Source of the DNA: Dyella mobilis
Lineage (GTDB): Bacteria; Pseudomonadota; Gammaproteobacteria; Xanthomonadales; Rhodanobacteraceae
Direction: 5' to 3'
Assembly: GCF_016904945.1 (NCBI RefSeq)
Contig: NZ_JADIKF010000035.1
Coordinates: 186,001-250,000, forward strand
DNA: 64,000 bases
Numbering within the stretch: the first letter of the stretch is position 1; the number at the start of each line of letters is the position of its first letter. Positions 1-6,928 of the stretch are shown one piece after another. Under the pieces are notes generated by a model. That model saw only the letters and a program-made list of their open reading frames with translations. It ran no database searches and had not been told where the DNA came from. The position numbers and the translations under genes were made by a program.

Positions 1-405
1 ACCGCCGGCATAGTAGTCCGCCTCCTTGCGCTCGTCGTCCATCTGCGTCTTGGAAAGGCGATCCCCTGGCGGTGTCGGCTGGAACGTAGGGTCGTACGTC
101 ACCATGAAATGCCGGTCGTTGCCGAACTTGTGCAGATCGCCAGTCAGCGCCTTGGCAAAACTGTCCGTCGTTTTGTCGTTGGCATAGGCCCCGCTGTCGA
201 GTCTGTCATGCATGGCCGCTGCAACTTTGGCTGCGACGTCGGCAAAGACATAATTCGCCTTGAGCTGCTTGCCGAGCGCCTGGACCACTTCCTTCTGCTC
301 CGATGCCGTAACCGGAGATGCATGCGCCGCGTCGTCCTGGGCATAGACCGAGGCAGCGCAGACCATCGAAATCAGGCAAACGAGAACACATCGATAAGCA
401 GACAC
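1..405 (-). CDS. S41-family peptidase, N-terminal part (cut by left window edge)
   Basis: The first 135 codons of a gene that continues past the left edge. The start is a GTG with AAGGAG six bases upstream. Residues 1-24 form a signal peptide ending in ASVYAQ, so the product is exported. The next part (QALGKQLKANYVFADVAAKV, then LDSGAYANDKTTDSFAKALTGDL and FGNDRHFMVTYDP) matches the helical N-terminal domain found before the catalytic domain in tricorn/IRBP-like S41 peptidases. The catalytic Ser/Lys region is not in the window, so activity cannot be judged. Family assignment rests on recognising the N-terminal pattern; a non-catalytic IRBP-like protein is the alternative. Confidence 0.7.
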   Translation of the reverse strand, partial: MSAYRCVLVCLISMVCAASVYAQDDAAHASPVTASEQKEVVQALGKQLKANYVFADVAAKVAAAMHDRLDSGAYANDKTTDSFAKALTGDLHKFGNDRHFMVTYDPTFQPTPPGDRLSKTQMDDERKEADYYAGG

Positions 406-479
406 TGCGATCTCCTTGACGTTTGGTTGTAAATGCTTGGCGAGCACGACCCATTCACGTTTCGTGCCGGTGCGTAAGG

Positions 480-1451
480 CTACTTCACACCATAGAAGTC
501 GACCGCTGCCCGGGGGGCATCTATGGCACTGGTGGTCCGCCCAAGCAAGCGTGGAAAGCGAAACGCAGGTTGGGGAACGACGTGCCCGCCACCGTGCACG
601 GCATCGAGTTCGGCGACAACTATGCCTTGCTGCAACCAGGTCGTGCGCTCGACCCAGGTGGGGTCGCCTTGCCTGGTCGGCTCCAGCCGAACCGTAACGG
701 GCGACGAGGTGACGCCATCGCCGGCTGCGAAGGTTTGCACCGACTGCATGGCCGGTTGCGACTGGCCACGACTGGCGAAACCAAACAGCGATACCGTGCC
801 GCCATGGAATGGGTTGATCGGATCGTCCGTCCCATCGATCACCATCACCGGCGGAGCAGGCTTGCCGGTGGGACACGACGAATCGTCCGGCACAGGCAGG
901 CTTACCGAGACTGCGGTGATGGCGGCCACCTCATCGGGATGCTCCAGCGCCATGCGGATCGCCATGCTTCCGCCATTCGAATAGCCGAACAGGTAGACCC
1001 GTTTCGGGTCGATCCCCGCCTCGCTCTTCAAACGGGCAATCATGGCCTGGAGAAAGCCGACATCATCGATATTTTCGAGCTTGGCCGGATAAGTGGCCTT
1101 CTTTCGACAGTCGTTCCAGTTGTGCTTGTAGCCATCGGGATAGAGCACGGCAAATTTGCGCTCATCGGCGAGGCGATCGAATTCAAAGCCGGTCCAATGC
1201 CTCATCAAGGCCCCATCCATGAGCGAGCCGTGCAGAACGATGACCAAAGGCGACGCGGGCGGCAAGTCCGCTGGCACATACGCCAGAAAGCTTCGCTGGC
1301 GACCGCCCACATCGATCATTTCGCGATGAGCTGAATGACTGAGCTTCGGTGCGACCGGAAACGGGCTATAGAGAAAATAAAATCCCATGGCCACGATCAT
1401 GGCGATGAACGTCAGTACCGCGATTCCGCCAATGCGCAAAACCTTTCTCAC
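480..1451 (-). CDS. Membrane-anchored PHB-depolymerase/LpqC-type esterase
   Basis: A 323-residue alpha/beta hydrolase. GTG 1451 is chosen because AGGGAGG lies just upstream and the protein then begins MRKVLRIGG followed by one hydrophobic segment (about residues 6-27). That segment is an uncleaved anchor or signal, placing the enzyme outside the inner membrane. The strand and oxyanion region VIVLHGSLMDG, nucleophile motif GYSNGGS, acid in DGTDDPINP and histidine in VHGGGHVVPQP give a full Ser-Asp-His triad in family order. Related enzymes hydrolyse polyhydroxybutyrate, feruloyl or acetyl esters; the substrate cannot be read here. A longer in-frame reading to 1550 adds 33 unlikely residues. 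Confidence 0.85.
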   Translation of the reverse strand: MRKVLRIGGIAVLTFIAMIVAMGFYFLYSPFPVAPKLSHSAHREMIDVGGRQRSFLAYVPADLPPASPLVIVLHGSLMDGALMRHWTGFEFDRLADERKFAVLYPDGYKHNWNDCRKKATYPAKLENIDDVGFLQAMIARLKSEAGIDPKRVYLFGYSNGGSMAIRMALEHPDEVAAITAVSVSLPVPDDSSCPTGKPAPPVMVIDGTDDPINPFHGGTVSLFGFASRGQSQPAMQSVQTFAAGDGVTSSPVTVRLEPTRQGDPTWVERTTWLQQGIVVAELDAVHGGGHVVPQPAFRFPRLLGRTTSAIDAPRAAVDFYGVK

Positions 1452-1553
1452 AAAGGACCTCCCTATCCGGATTTCTTCACCTGATTCGCGAGCGCCAAGC
1501 AACGCCTGCTTCGGTTCGCGCGCAGTGCCGCGATCACGCAACGCTGCCAAACA

Positions 1554-1772
1554 TCACGTGCGGCGACGCTCCCCAATGATGGAGGGGACGGTTAAAGCGG
1601 CCACCACGAAAATGGCAAGCATGCCGACAACCATTGCAGGAAGCAGCCAGGGCGCAGACCCGAAGAACTTGGGGACTACAAATTTCGCAAGCACGTCCCC
1701 CAAGACCGCACCTCCCAGGCCGCAGCCAGCAGTAGCAACGGCTTTACGAAAAGTGATATCACGTTTAGTCAC
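1554..1772 (-). CDS. Small membrane protein, unknown function
   Basis: 72 residues from a GTG start. The glycine-rich stretch AVATAGCGLGGAVLGDVLAKF and the hydrophobic stretch APWLLPAMVVGMLAIFVVAALTV make two likely membrane segments with a short charged tail (GERRRT). I do not recognise a family. It lies about 100 bases upstream of the esterase on the same strand and could share its transcript. No strong ribosome-binding site is visible, so start and existence are moderately supported. Confidence 0.5.
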   Translation of the reverse strand: MTKRDITFRKAVATAGCGLGGAVLGDVLAKFVVPKFFGSAPWLLPAMVVGMLAIFVVAALTVPSIIGERRRT

Positions 1773-1862
1773 GTCACGTATCCCAGCTGTTTTGCACAGA
1801 TGTCCGAATTAAAAGGCAGCAACACGTGGCTCGCCTGCGCGAGCGACCGCGCGCAACAGATA

Positions 1863-2069
1863 TCAACCATGCCTCGCTCTGGCCGAAACCAGGAAAACCG
1901 CAGAAATCGTGGCGAAACAAACTGCCCCGACACCATAGGCAATGACGACGCCGACCTTATCTATCCCGAATACTTCAAATGCGTGCCATGCAAAAGCCAT
2001 GGCGCCGACTGCGTAGGCGCCTGAAAGTGCGCGATAGCGGCGTGGCTTTGGTGTGTCGAAAGCTCTCAT
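1863..2069 (-). CDS. Small membrane protein, coupled to upstream gene
   Basis: 68 residues (MRAFDTPKPRRYRALSGAYA...) with a basic N-terminus and two hydrophobic segments, GAYAVGAMAFAWHAF and VGVVIAYGVGAVCFATISAVFLV. The ATG follows the TAG stop of the upstream gene by one base; another ATG three codons earlier overlaps that stop, so translation is probably coupled. The longer reading to 2240 is only an open frame running back into the upstream gene. No family recognised. Confidence 0.6.
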   Translation of the reverse strand: MRAFDTPKPRRYRALSGAYAVGAMAFAWHAFEVFGIDKVGVVIAYGVGAVCFATISAVFLVSARARHG

Positions 2070-2070
2070 T

Positions 2071-2580
2071 CTAGGCATCCCTGTGTATGCGCCGATCCTC
2101 GACGCATTTGATGAAATCTTGGCTTCCCGAAAGCATATAGGTAACCGAAAGCTTGCGGCCATCTTTGAAATGAAGAAAAGCCTGCTTCCCCTTTTCTTCG
2201 ATCGATGCCAGCTGACCGAGGCTGAAATCCGTACGCCCAAAGGGCCACCGATTCACCGTGATGGCGTCTGGTGTCAGCACCGCAAGATAGCTGGCGAGGT
2301 AGATGGAGAAGAGAAAACAGACCACTCCAAGGGCAATCGGCGCATAACACAACATGGCCAAATTTCCAGAGTAGTGGTGATTGAGTGGCACGAACCACTG
2401 AAAGGCGCCAAATCCGGTAAACACCAGGCCGCATACCAGTATTACGTACGGTGAGCCGACAAAGCGCATGGCGGGATACCCGGACTGGTCTTTTTCCCTG
2501 GGCCGGCCCCACATCACGAAATAGAACACAACTCCCATCAAGAGCGGACCTAGCGCTCCGAAGATCATGGCGTGAATCAC
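2071..2580 (-). CDS. Membrane protein with C-terminal cytoplasmic domain, unknown
   Basis: 169 residues from GTG 2580, chosen because GGGGAGG lies five bases upstream. Three hydrophobic segments are visible: IFGALGPLLMGVVFYFVMW, SPYVILVCGLVFTGFGAFQWF and MLCYAPIALGVVCFLFSIYLAS. The C-terminal third (DAITVNRWPFGRTDFSLGQLASIEEKGKQAFLHFKDGRKLSVTYMLSGS) looks like a small beta domain resembling the PH-like ends of bacterial membrane proteins; that resemblance is inference. It is first of a two-gene unit with the small membrane protein that follows. Confidence 0.7.
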   Translation of the reverse strand: MIHAMIFGALGPLLMGVVFYFVMWGRPREKDQSGYPAMRFVGSPYVILVCGLVFTGFGAFQWFVPLNHHYSGNLAMLCYAPIALGVVCFLFSIYLASYLAVLTPDAITVNRWPFGRTDFSLGQLASIEEKGKQAFLHFKDGRKLSVTYMLSGSQDFIKCVEDRRIHRDA

Positions 2581-2638
2581 GTGCACCTCCCCGAATTGAA
2601 AGCGAATTGAAAACCTTCGCGAGAGACGACTGAGACTG

Positions 2639-2950
2639 CTAGTCACTCAGATAGAACGTATATCCCTTGGCACGACGCTTTCGTATGCCGGTAAGCAGGC
2701 TTACCGAAGCCACGCTGTCCGTGATCAATAAAGGAATGCCGCCCTTGTTGGCATCCGAATAGAGGCCGCCCGGACGCCACTCCGACAACACCGACTCTTT
2801 TGCCAGCTGCTCTGCCAACTCACTATTTGCGGCTCTAACAAACCGAGTCGCATAGAAGCCGATCACAGGATCCCCGCCACTGCTAGACGCAAGCAAAACG
2901 CCGCTACCACAGAGCAAAACCTGGAAGTACGCCATAGACCGCCGATCCAT
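2639..2950 (-). CDS. Hypothetical protein
   Basis: 103 residues if ATG 2950 is the start (MDRRSMAYFQVLLCGSGVLLASSSGG...). A hydrophobic stretch near the N-terminus (FQVLLCGSGVLLAS) could be an export signal. The body contains FVRAANSELAEQLAKESVLSEW and PLLITDSVASVSLLTGI; no motif is recognised. ATG 2935 and a TTG at 2980 are alternatives and none has a good ribosome-binding site. It lies 58 bases upstream of the GTG of the next gene on the same strand. Confidence 0.5.
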   Translation of the reverse strand: MDRRSMAYFQVLLCGSGVLLASSSGGDPVIGFYATRFVRAANSELAEQLAKESVLSEWRPGGLYSDANKGGIPLLITDSVASVSLLTGIRKRRAKGYTFYLSD

Positions 2951-3294
2951 CGCAAATAAGATTGCCACTTCCAAGCTCAAAGCAGCTGTGAGTCAGACCA
3001 AATATCCGTCTGCCAAGGTGCTATTTGCATACATCTTCTTGAGGCAATGCAGCGTTGCAGCGTGCACCGGACTCGTGCGCCACATCGTGTTGGCGCGTGA
3101 CGGACGCGTCCATGGCGCCGCACCCGGATGCGACCTGCTGATCACCCATTGCTCCCCCTAGGGCATCAAACGAATCGCTGATGCCACGGACAGATGTTAG
3201 CGGGAAGATCCTTTTGAAAACAACTGAATATCGGCTTCGCAAGGTGTTGCGTTGATCGACTTAAAAAGCCGCCAAAGGCCGTCATTCTGTCTGG
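2951..3294. other. Intergenic stretch without a convincing gene
   Basis: Between two minus-strand hypothetical genes. A 73-codon minus-strand frame at 3021-3242 starts with TTG, lacks a ribosome-binding site and matches nothing I know. An internal ATG near 3150 has GGGAG only two bases away, too close to be useful. No repeat or clear promoter was seen. Confidence 0.4.
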
Positions 3295-3720
3295 CTAGCG
3301 CACCTTGTCCGCGGGGCCAGCTACGCCATTCAGAGCATCAGACGTAAGTTTGTCCAGTTTCTGATTCCCGCTGGTCCAAGGATTCGCCCGTCTATATTCC
3401 CTGATCGCAGAAAGGGCCCTGGACGTATCGCCTCGGGGATCGAGGCCCGCTTTCTCTGCACCGACCAATTCCGGGATTTCGCTGGTCAATCTCCATTCGA
3501 GCACGCGACGGGCATCTTCGATCTTGCCCGCGCGAATATCACTCAATGCAGCCACTGTGCCCAGCGCATCGCCGGCCTTTTGCTCGTCGTATTGCGAAGA
3601 AGCCCATTTATTCCAATCGATACCCCACCGCTCCATGTACTCGAAGACTGCGTAGCCAGCCACCACGCCGCCAATGACTGCCCCCGCGACCAGCAAGCCT
3701 ATGATTTTTGTCCATCGCAT
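3295..3720 (-). CDS. Membrane-anchored periplasmic protein, unknown
   Basis: 141 residues; the ATG follows GGGAGAGGCGTC, a good ribosome-binding site. The N-terminus MRWTKIIGLLVAGAVIGGVVAGYAVF is a single membrane anchor or uncleaved signal. The soluble part is mostly helical (YDEQKAGDALGTVAALSDI, EDARRVLEWRLTSEIPEL, DTSRALSAIREYRRANP). The pattern of an anchored helical domain with repeated Leu/Ala spacing is common in xanthomonad hypothetical proteins, but I cannot assign a family. Confidence 0.7.
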   Translation of the reverse strand: MRWTKIIGLLVAGAVIGGVVAGYAVFEYMERWGIDWNKWASSQYDEQKAGDALGTVAALSDIRAGKIEDARRVLEWRLTSEIPELVGAEKAGLDPRGDTSRALSAIREYRRANPWTSGNQKLDKLTSDALNGVAGPADKVR

Positions 3721-3898
3721 GACGCCTCTCCCGCCTTGGATTGTAAAACGCCGGCTATTTAGGCTGAGAACTGAAATCGCCCACTGACCCTACATGCGAC
3801 ATTATGCGCGGCTCAGCAGCCCAGAATTCAATGCTACATCGAACGTATTTTGGGCAAAGGCGTGTCATTCGTCATACCGGCAGAGCCAAGCCATCGAC

Positions 3899-4198
3899 TC
3901 ATTTCCCATCCTCAACCTCACGAATCTCTTTCCGCATGCGTCGAATCCGCCCGTGCGCCACCTCCGCACTGCTCTGCCCCATCTCCATCAACAGGGAAAC
4001 GGCCCACAGGGCCTTGGCGAGATCGTCGGGGTTGATGTCCACGTCCTGGCTCAACAGATCGGCGAGACTTTGGGTGATGCCGCGTGCGCCTTCCAGCAGC
4101 AGGCTGGCGTCGTCGAGAAATTTTCCGGGGTGGCAGACCGGGGCGCAGTAGTAGCTGGCATTGAGGGTGACCCAGGCACCTTGGGCGCGCTTCTTCAT
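3899..4198 (-). CDS. Small cytoplasmic hypothetical protein
   Basis: 99 residues with AAGGAAT a few bases before the ATG. No signal or membrane segment. The centre (FLDDASLLLEGARGITQSLADLL, then DDLAKALWAVSLLMEMGQSSAEVA) is two amphipathic helices, and the C-terminus is highly charged (RIRRMRKEIREVEDGK). It vaguely resembles the small DUF3077/DUF6124 helical proteins of pseudomonads, which I cannot verify. A gene-poor region with hairpins lies directly upstream. Confidence 0.6.
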   Translation of the reverse strand: MKKRAQGAWVTLNASYYCAPVCHPGKFLDDASLLLEGARGITQSLADLLSQDVDINPDDLAKALWAVSLLMEMGQSSAEVAHGRIRRMRKEIREVEDGK

Positions 4199-4327
4199 GG
4201 GTGATTCCTTGCGGTGATCGATGTATGCGTTGCTGGTTTGAGGAACGAACGATTGGCTTCGGGCAATAGAAGGCCGCGCGCACTGGAGTGCGTCGAAGGG
4301 TTCATGATTTTCTCCACGCGGTTAGAT

Positions 4328-4352
4328 CACGCCGTACATTGCGTACGGCGTG
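4328..4352. repeat. Perfect 10-bp inverted repeat, 5-base loop
   Basis: CACGCCGTAC, loop ATTGC, then GTACGGCGTG: fully complementary arms. It lies about 130 bases upstream of the small minus-strand gene ending at 3899. It could be an operator-like palindrome or a terminator stem; no T-run follows on either strand. Confidence 0.6.
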
Positions 4353-4359
4353 AAGGGCT

Positions 4360-4377
4360 TGCAGGAAAAATCCTGCA
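4360..4377. repeat. Perfect 7-bp inverted repeat, 4-base A loop
   Basis: TGCAGGA-AAAA-TCCTGCA, seven bases after the preceding inverted repeat. A weaker third one (GACTGA, five bases, TCAGTC) follows at 4393-4409. Role unknown. Confidence 0.55.
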
Positions 4378-4712
4378 CGACTAATCGGAATGGACTGACC
4401 GGATCAGTCGGACGCCCTGATGGCCCGACATCGCATCAGCCTTACGGTGGTGAAGAAATACGGGAGGGGTGCTCGGGAGCGAGGACGCGCGTGGGCGCGT
4501 GACGTATCATCGGGCGTAGCCATGATTAACTATCTCTCTAAGTTAATGGTGGTTAGCGGGTCGTGTGGATGCCAGTCCATGCGATCCGCGCTCTTCACTG
4601 CTTGTCGGGCGACGCGGTTCTCATCTGCGGAGGCTCGCCCGACGTTTCCATTGTCGCGCTGCCTGCCTTTGGTGCGCTGTCAGTAGAAGCTGATAAAGCG
4701 CTACGGTTTATC

Positions 4713-4889
4713 TCGCGCGACGTGCTCCCTCTCCCCTCCGGGGAGAGGGTTGGGGTGAAGGGTCGGGCTTGCGAAGAGGTATTTGCTTGCGTGGCGCGAG
4801 TGATTTTTGCTCTCGCAGTAACGCAGCGTCGCGCAAGAGTGGCCCCTCACCCCAGCCCGCTCCCCGAAGGGGAGAGGGAGCAACGCTCG
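4713..4889. repeat. Inverted-repeat-bounded intergenic unit, copy 1
   Basis: The left end (about 4724-4764) reads GCTCCCTCTCCCCTCCGGGG and onward through GAGAGGGTTGGGGTG. The right end (about 4840-4881) is its imperfect reverse complement, with CCCCTCACCCCAGCCCGCTC. Each end also contains a small hairpin built on CTCCCC...GGGGAG. The roughly 75 bases between contain GAAGAGGTATTTGCTTGCGT. CCCTCTCCCC/GGGTGAGGGG motifs are familiar as dispersed intergenic repeats in several proteobacteria. No open frame is supported. Confidence 0.75.
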
Positions 4890-4924
4890 CCTTGATGTGG
4901 TGTTGTGCGAGATTGACCCACGTG

Positions 4925-5102
4925 TCGCGCGACGTGCTCCCTCTCCCCTCCGGGGAGAGGGTTGGGGTGAGGGGTCGGGGCTTGCGAAGAGGTATTTGCT
5001 TGCGTGGCGCGAGTGATTTTTGCTCTCGCACTAGCGCAGCGTCGCGCAAGATTGGCCCCTCACCCCAGCCCGCTCCCCGGAGGGGAGATGGAGCAACGCT
5101 CG
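4925..5102. repeat. Inverted-repeat-bounded intergenic unit, copy 2
   Basis: A near-identical second copy of the unit at 4713-4889, starting exactly 212 bases later and in the same orientation, with one extra G in the left arm and a few substitutions (for example GAGATGGAGC for GAGAGGGAGC at the right end). A 35-base spacer separates the copies. This indicates a recent direct duplication or double insertion. Confidence 0.75.
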
Positions 5103-5162
5103 GGACGGATGGCCCATCCATTTCTCGTTGAGCTGAGGTATGGTTCCCGGCGGTGAACTAGG

Positions 5163-6494
5163 GTGTTCACCTTCGGGGGGCGAGTGACTACATCGGATGG
5201 CAGTGCCGACGTTCTGGGCGAAGTTGCCAAAGGGCGCAAAGAGGATATAGACGCAATCACGAACGCTTCCGGCACGGGACCGGTGCAGGAGGACGAGCGG
5301 ATCGTCTTTATCGATGCATTGCGCGGTTGCGCGCTGTTCGGCGTGCTGGCAGCGAATATGCGCGGTTTCAATTTGCCGCTGTCGCTCTACGACACGTCGG
5401 AAAAAATCTTCCCGGCACGGCACGACGTTTGGATGCAGGCGCTATTGGATGCCTTTGTCTCAGGCAAGGCTTATACGACGTTCGCCTTTCTTTTCGGATT
5501 GGGTTTTGCGATTCAAATGACGCGCGCCCAGGCACGCAGCGTTAGCTTTCCGTGGTTCTATCTGCGCCGACTTGGTGCTCTGGCACTGTTCGGTCTCGTG
5601 CACGGCGCCGTTATCTGGAGCGGCGACATCCTGCTGCCGTACGCGCTCGGCGGTTTCTTTCTGTTCTGGTTCCGCAAGGCGACACCCAAGGCCATATTGA
5701 TCCTGGCGATCATCTTGTGGGCGATATCACCATTGCTGGTGATCGGCACCTGGATCGCCAAACATTTCCACGTCGCCGCACTTCATTGGCTGGCCGGATT
5801 TGACACCTCGACACCCGACCTGGCGAAGACTCGGCAAGTCATCGACACCTATGCACACGCCAATCTGTCCAGCCTGGTGCAGGAAAACGGACACATATGG
5901 CTTGCGTGGTTGGCTCCCCTCATACCGATCATGGCGATATCGAGCCTGCCCCTGTTTCTGGCGGGCCTGTACGTGTGGCGCAAGGGTTGGGTACAGGCGC
6001 TGCCCGAGCGAACGGCAACACTTCGGCGCGTCTGTGCGTGGACGTTGCCGCTGGGGCTTGCTGCACAAATAGCCTGTGTGGTGGCGAATCATTGGCTCAT
6101 GCCACAACATGCCGACTCCCCATGGGTCTTGATCAGCACGCTGGCAAACATAGCGAGCGCTCCGCTGGCGAGTTGCGGCTACGCCACCGGCCTGGCATTG
6201 CTGTTTTACCACCCGCGTTGGCGCTCGCGCGTCACCTGGCTGGCGCCGATGGGGCGCATGGCATTGACCAACTACCTTACGCAGTCGGTTTTCTTCGTGA
6301 GCCTTTACAGCGGCCTCATTACCGGGCTGTACGGACGCGTGGGGCCGGCCTGGAACATGCTGGCGGCCGTACTTTTTTACGTGGCGCAAGTCCGCTTCAG
6401 CCAATGGTGGTTCAAGCACTTCCGCTTCGGGCCGGTGGAGTGGCTGTGGCGGGGGGTAACTTACCTGAAGTGGCCTGTCATGCGTCTGGCGTAA
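5163..6494 (+). CDS. DUF418 (YeiB-like) polytopic membrane protein
   Basis: 443 residues. After a polar 45-residue N-terminal stretch it has the family's opening RIVFIDALRGCALFGVLAANM, then about nine to ten membrane segments (FAFLFGLGFAIQM, LGALALFGLVHGAVIW, ILILAIILWAISPLLVI, PIMAISSLPLFLAGLYVW and others). The C-terminal DUF418 block contains GRMALTNYLTQSVFF and WFKHFRFGPVEWLWRGVTYLKW. The family is of unknown function, possibly transport. The start is uncertain: GTG 5163, 5184 and 5283 are all in frame and none has a strong ribosome-binding site; the last would give the family's usual short N-terminus. Confidence 0.85.
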   Translation: MFTFGGRVTTSDGSADVLGEVAKGRKEDIDAITNASGTGPVQEDERIVFIDALRGCALFGVLAANMRGFNLPLSLYDTSEKIFPARHDVWMQALLDAFVSGKAYTTFAFLFGLGFAIQMTRAQARSVSFPWFYLRRLGALALFGLVHGAVIWSGDILLPYALGGFFLFWFRKATPKAILILAIILWAISPLLVIGTWIAKHFHVAALHWLAGFDTSTPDLAKTRQVIDTYAHANLSSLVQENGHIWLAWLAPLIPIMAISSLPLFLAGLYVWRKGWVQALPERTATLRRVCAWTLPLGLAAQIACVVANHWLMPQHADSPWVLISTLANIASAPLASCGYATGLALLFYHPRWRSRVTWLAPMGRMALTNYLTQSVFFVSLYSGLITGLYGRVGPAWNMLAAVLFYVAQVRFSQWWFKHFRFGPVEWLWRGVTYLKWPVMRLA

Positions 6495-6928
6495 ATAAAT
6501 ACGCAGCAGCCTTTCACCGCAAAAACCTGTGCCTGGCTGCGCTCGCGGATCGTGATCGGGCAAACTTCCATCGCAAATGTTAATCGCAGCGCGGGTGCAA
6601 CCAGCCACCCGCCGCGGCGTCTTCCACAAGCACACCATTGACACTTTAAATTGCCGCAAGCAGGCGTATGAAAGGCGCCGTTGTGCAATGATAGTCAGCA
6701 GCCCCTCCACGACGAGTAACGCTTTCCGCCAGGGGCCTGGTTTTGCATAGCAACAGGGGACAACGGGGATAACGGGGAGCAAGCAGCTCCTATGCACTTG
6801 GACGCATCGGCGTTTTCCAGGCGGTTTCGTGCTGGCCGATGTTCGTGCACCCGTTTTTCGCGTTGCTTTTGAGAAAAACACAGGGCCGGCCGCAATGACC
6901 GCTTTGCCCATTGAGACAAGAGGCTGTT
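6495..6928. other. Long leader region upstream of the autotransporter
   Basis: 434 bases without a supported gene. A consensus -35 hexamer TTGACA lies at 6638-6643, but no matching -10 sits at the usual spacing. A short triplication of a GGGGA motif (GGGGACAACGGGGATAACGG) lies near 6757-6780. The 5-bp hairpin GCGTA/TACGC at 6489-6504 spans the stop codon of the preceding gene. The role of the long leader is unknown. Confidence 0.4.

Larger units (their letters stand above)
4199..5162. other. Gene-poor region with hairpins and a duplicated repeat
   Basis: No reading frame here looks like a protein; those present come from low-complexity translation of the repeats. It holds three consecutive inverted repeats at 4328-4409 and two copies of a 177-178 bp unit at 4713-5102, listed separately. 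The remainder (4410-4712) shows no structure that I can support. Confidence 0.6.

Noticed and set aside
3021..3242. 73-codon minus-strand frame in a gap
   Set aside because: TTG start, no ribosome-binding site, no family; internal ATG too close to its GGGAG.
4713..5102. Possible CRISPR array
   Set aside because: Only two units, each 177 bp with internal inverted repeats and a 35-base spacer; no short repeat-spacer pattern and no cas genes.
6638..6672. Sigma-70 promoter for the autotransporter (TTGACA plus TATGAA)
   Set aside because: The spacing is 23 bases, too long; no -10 at 16-18 bases.
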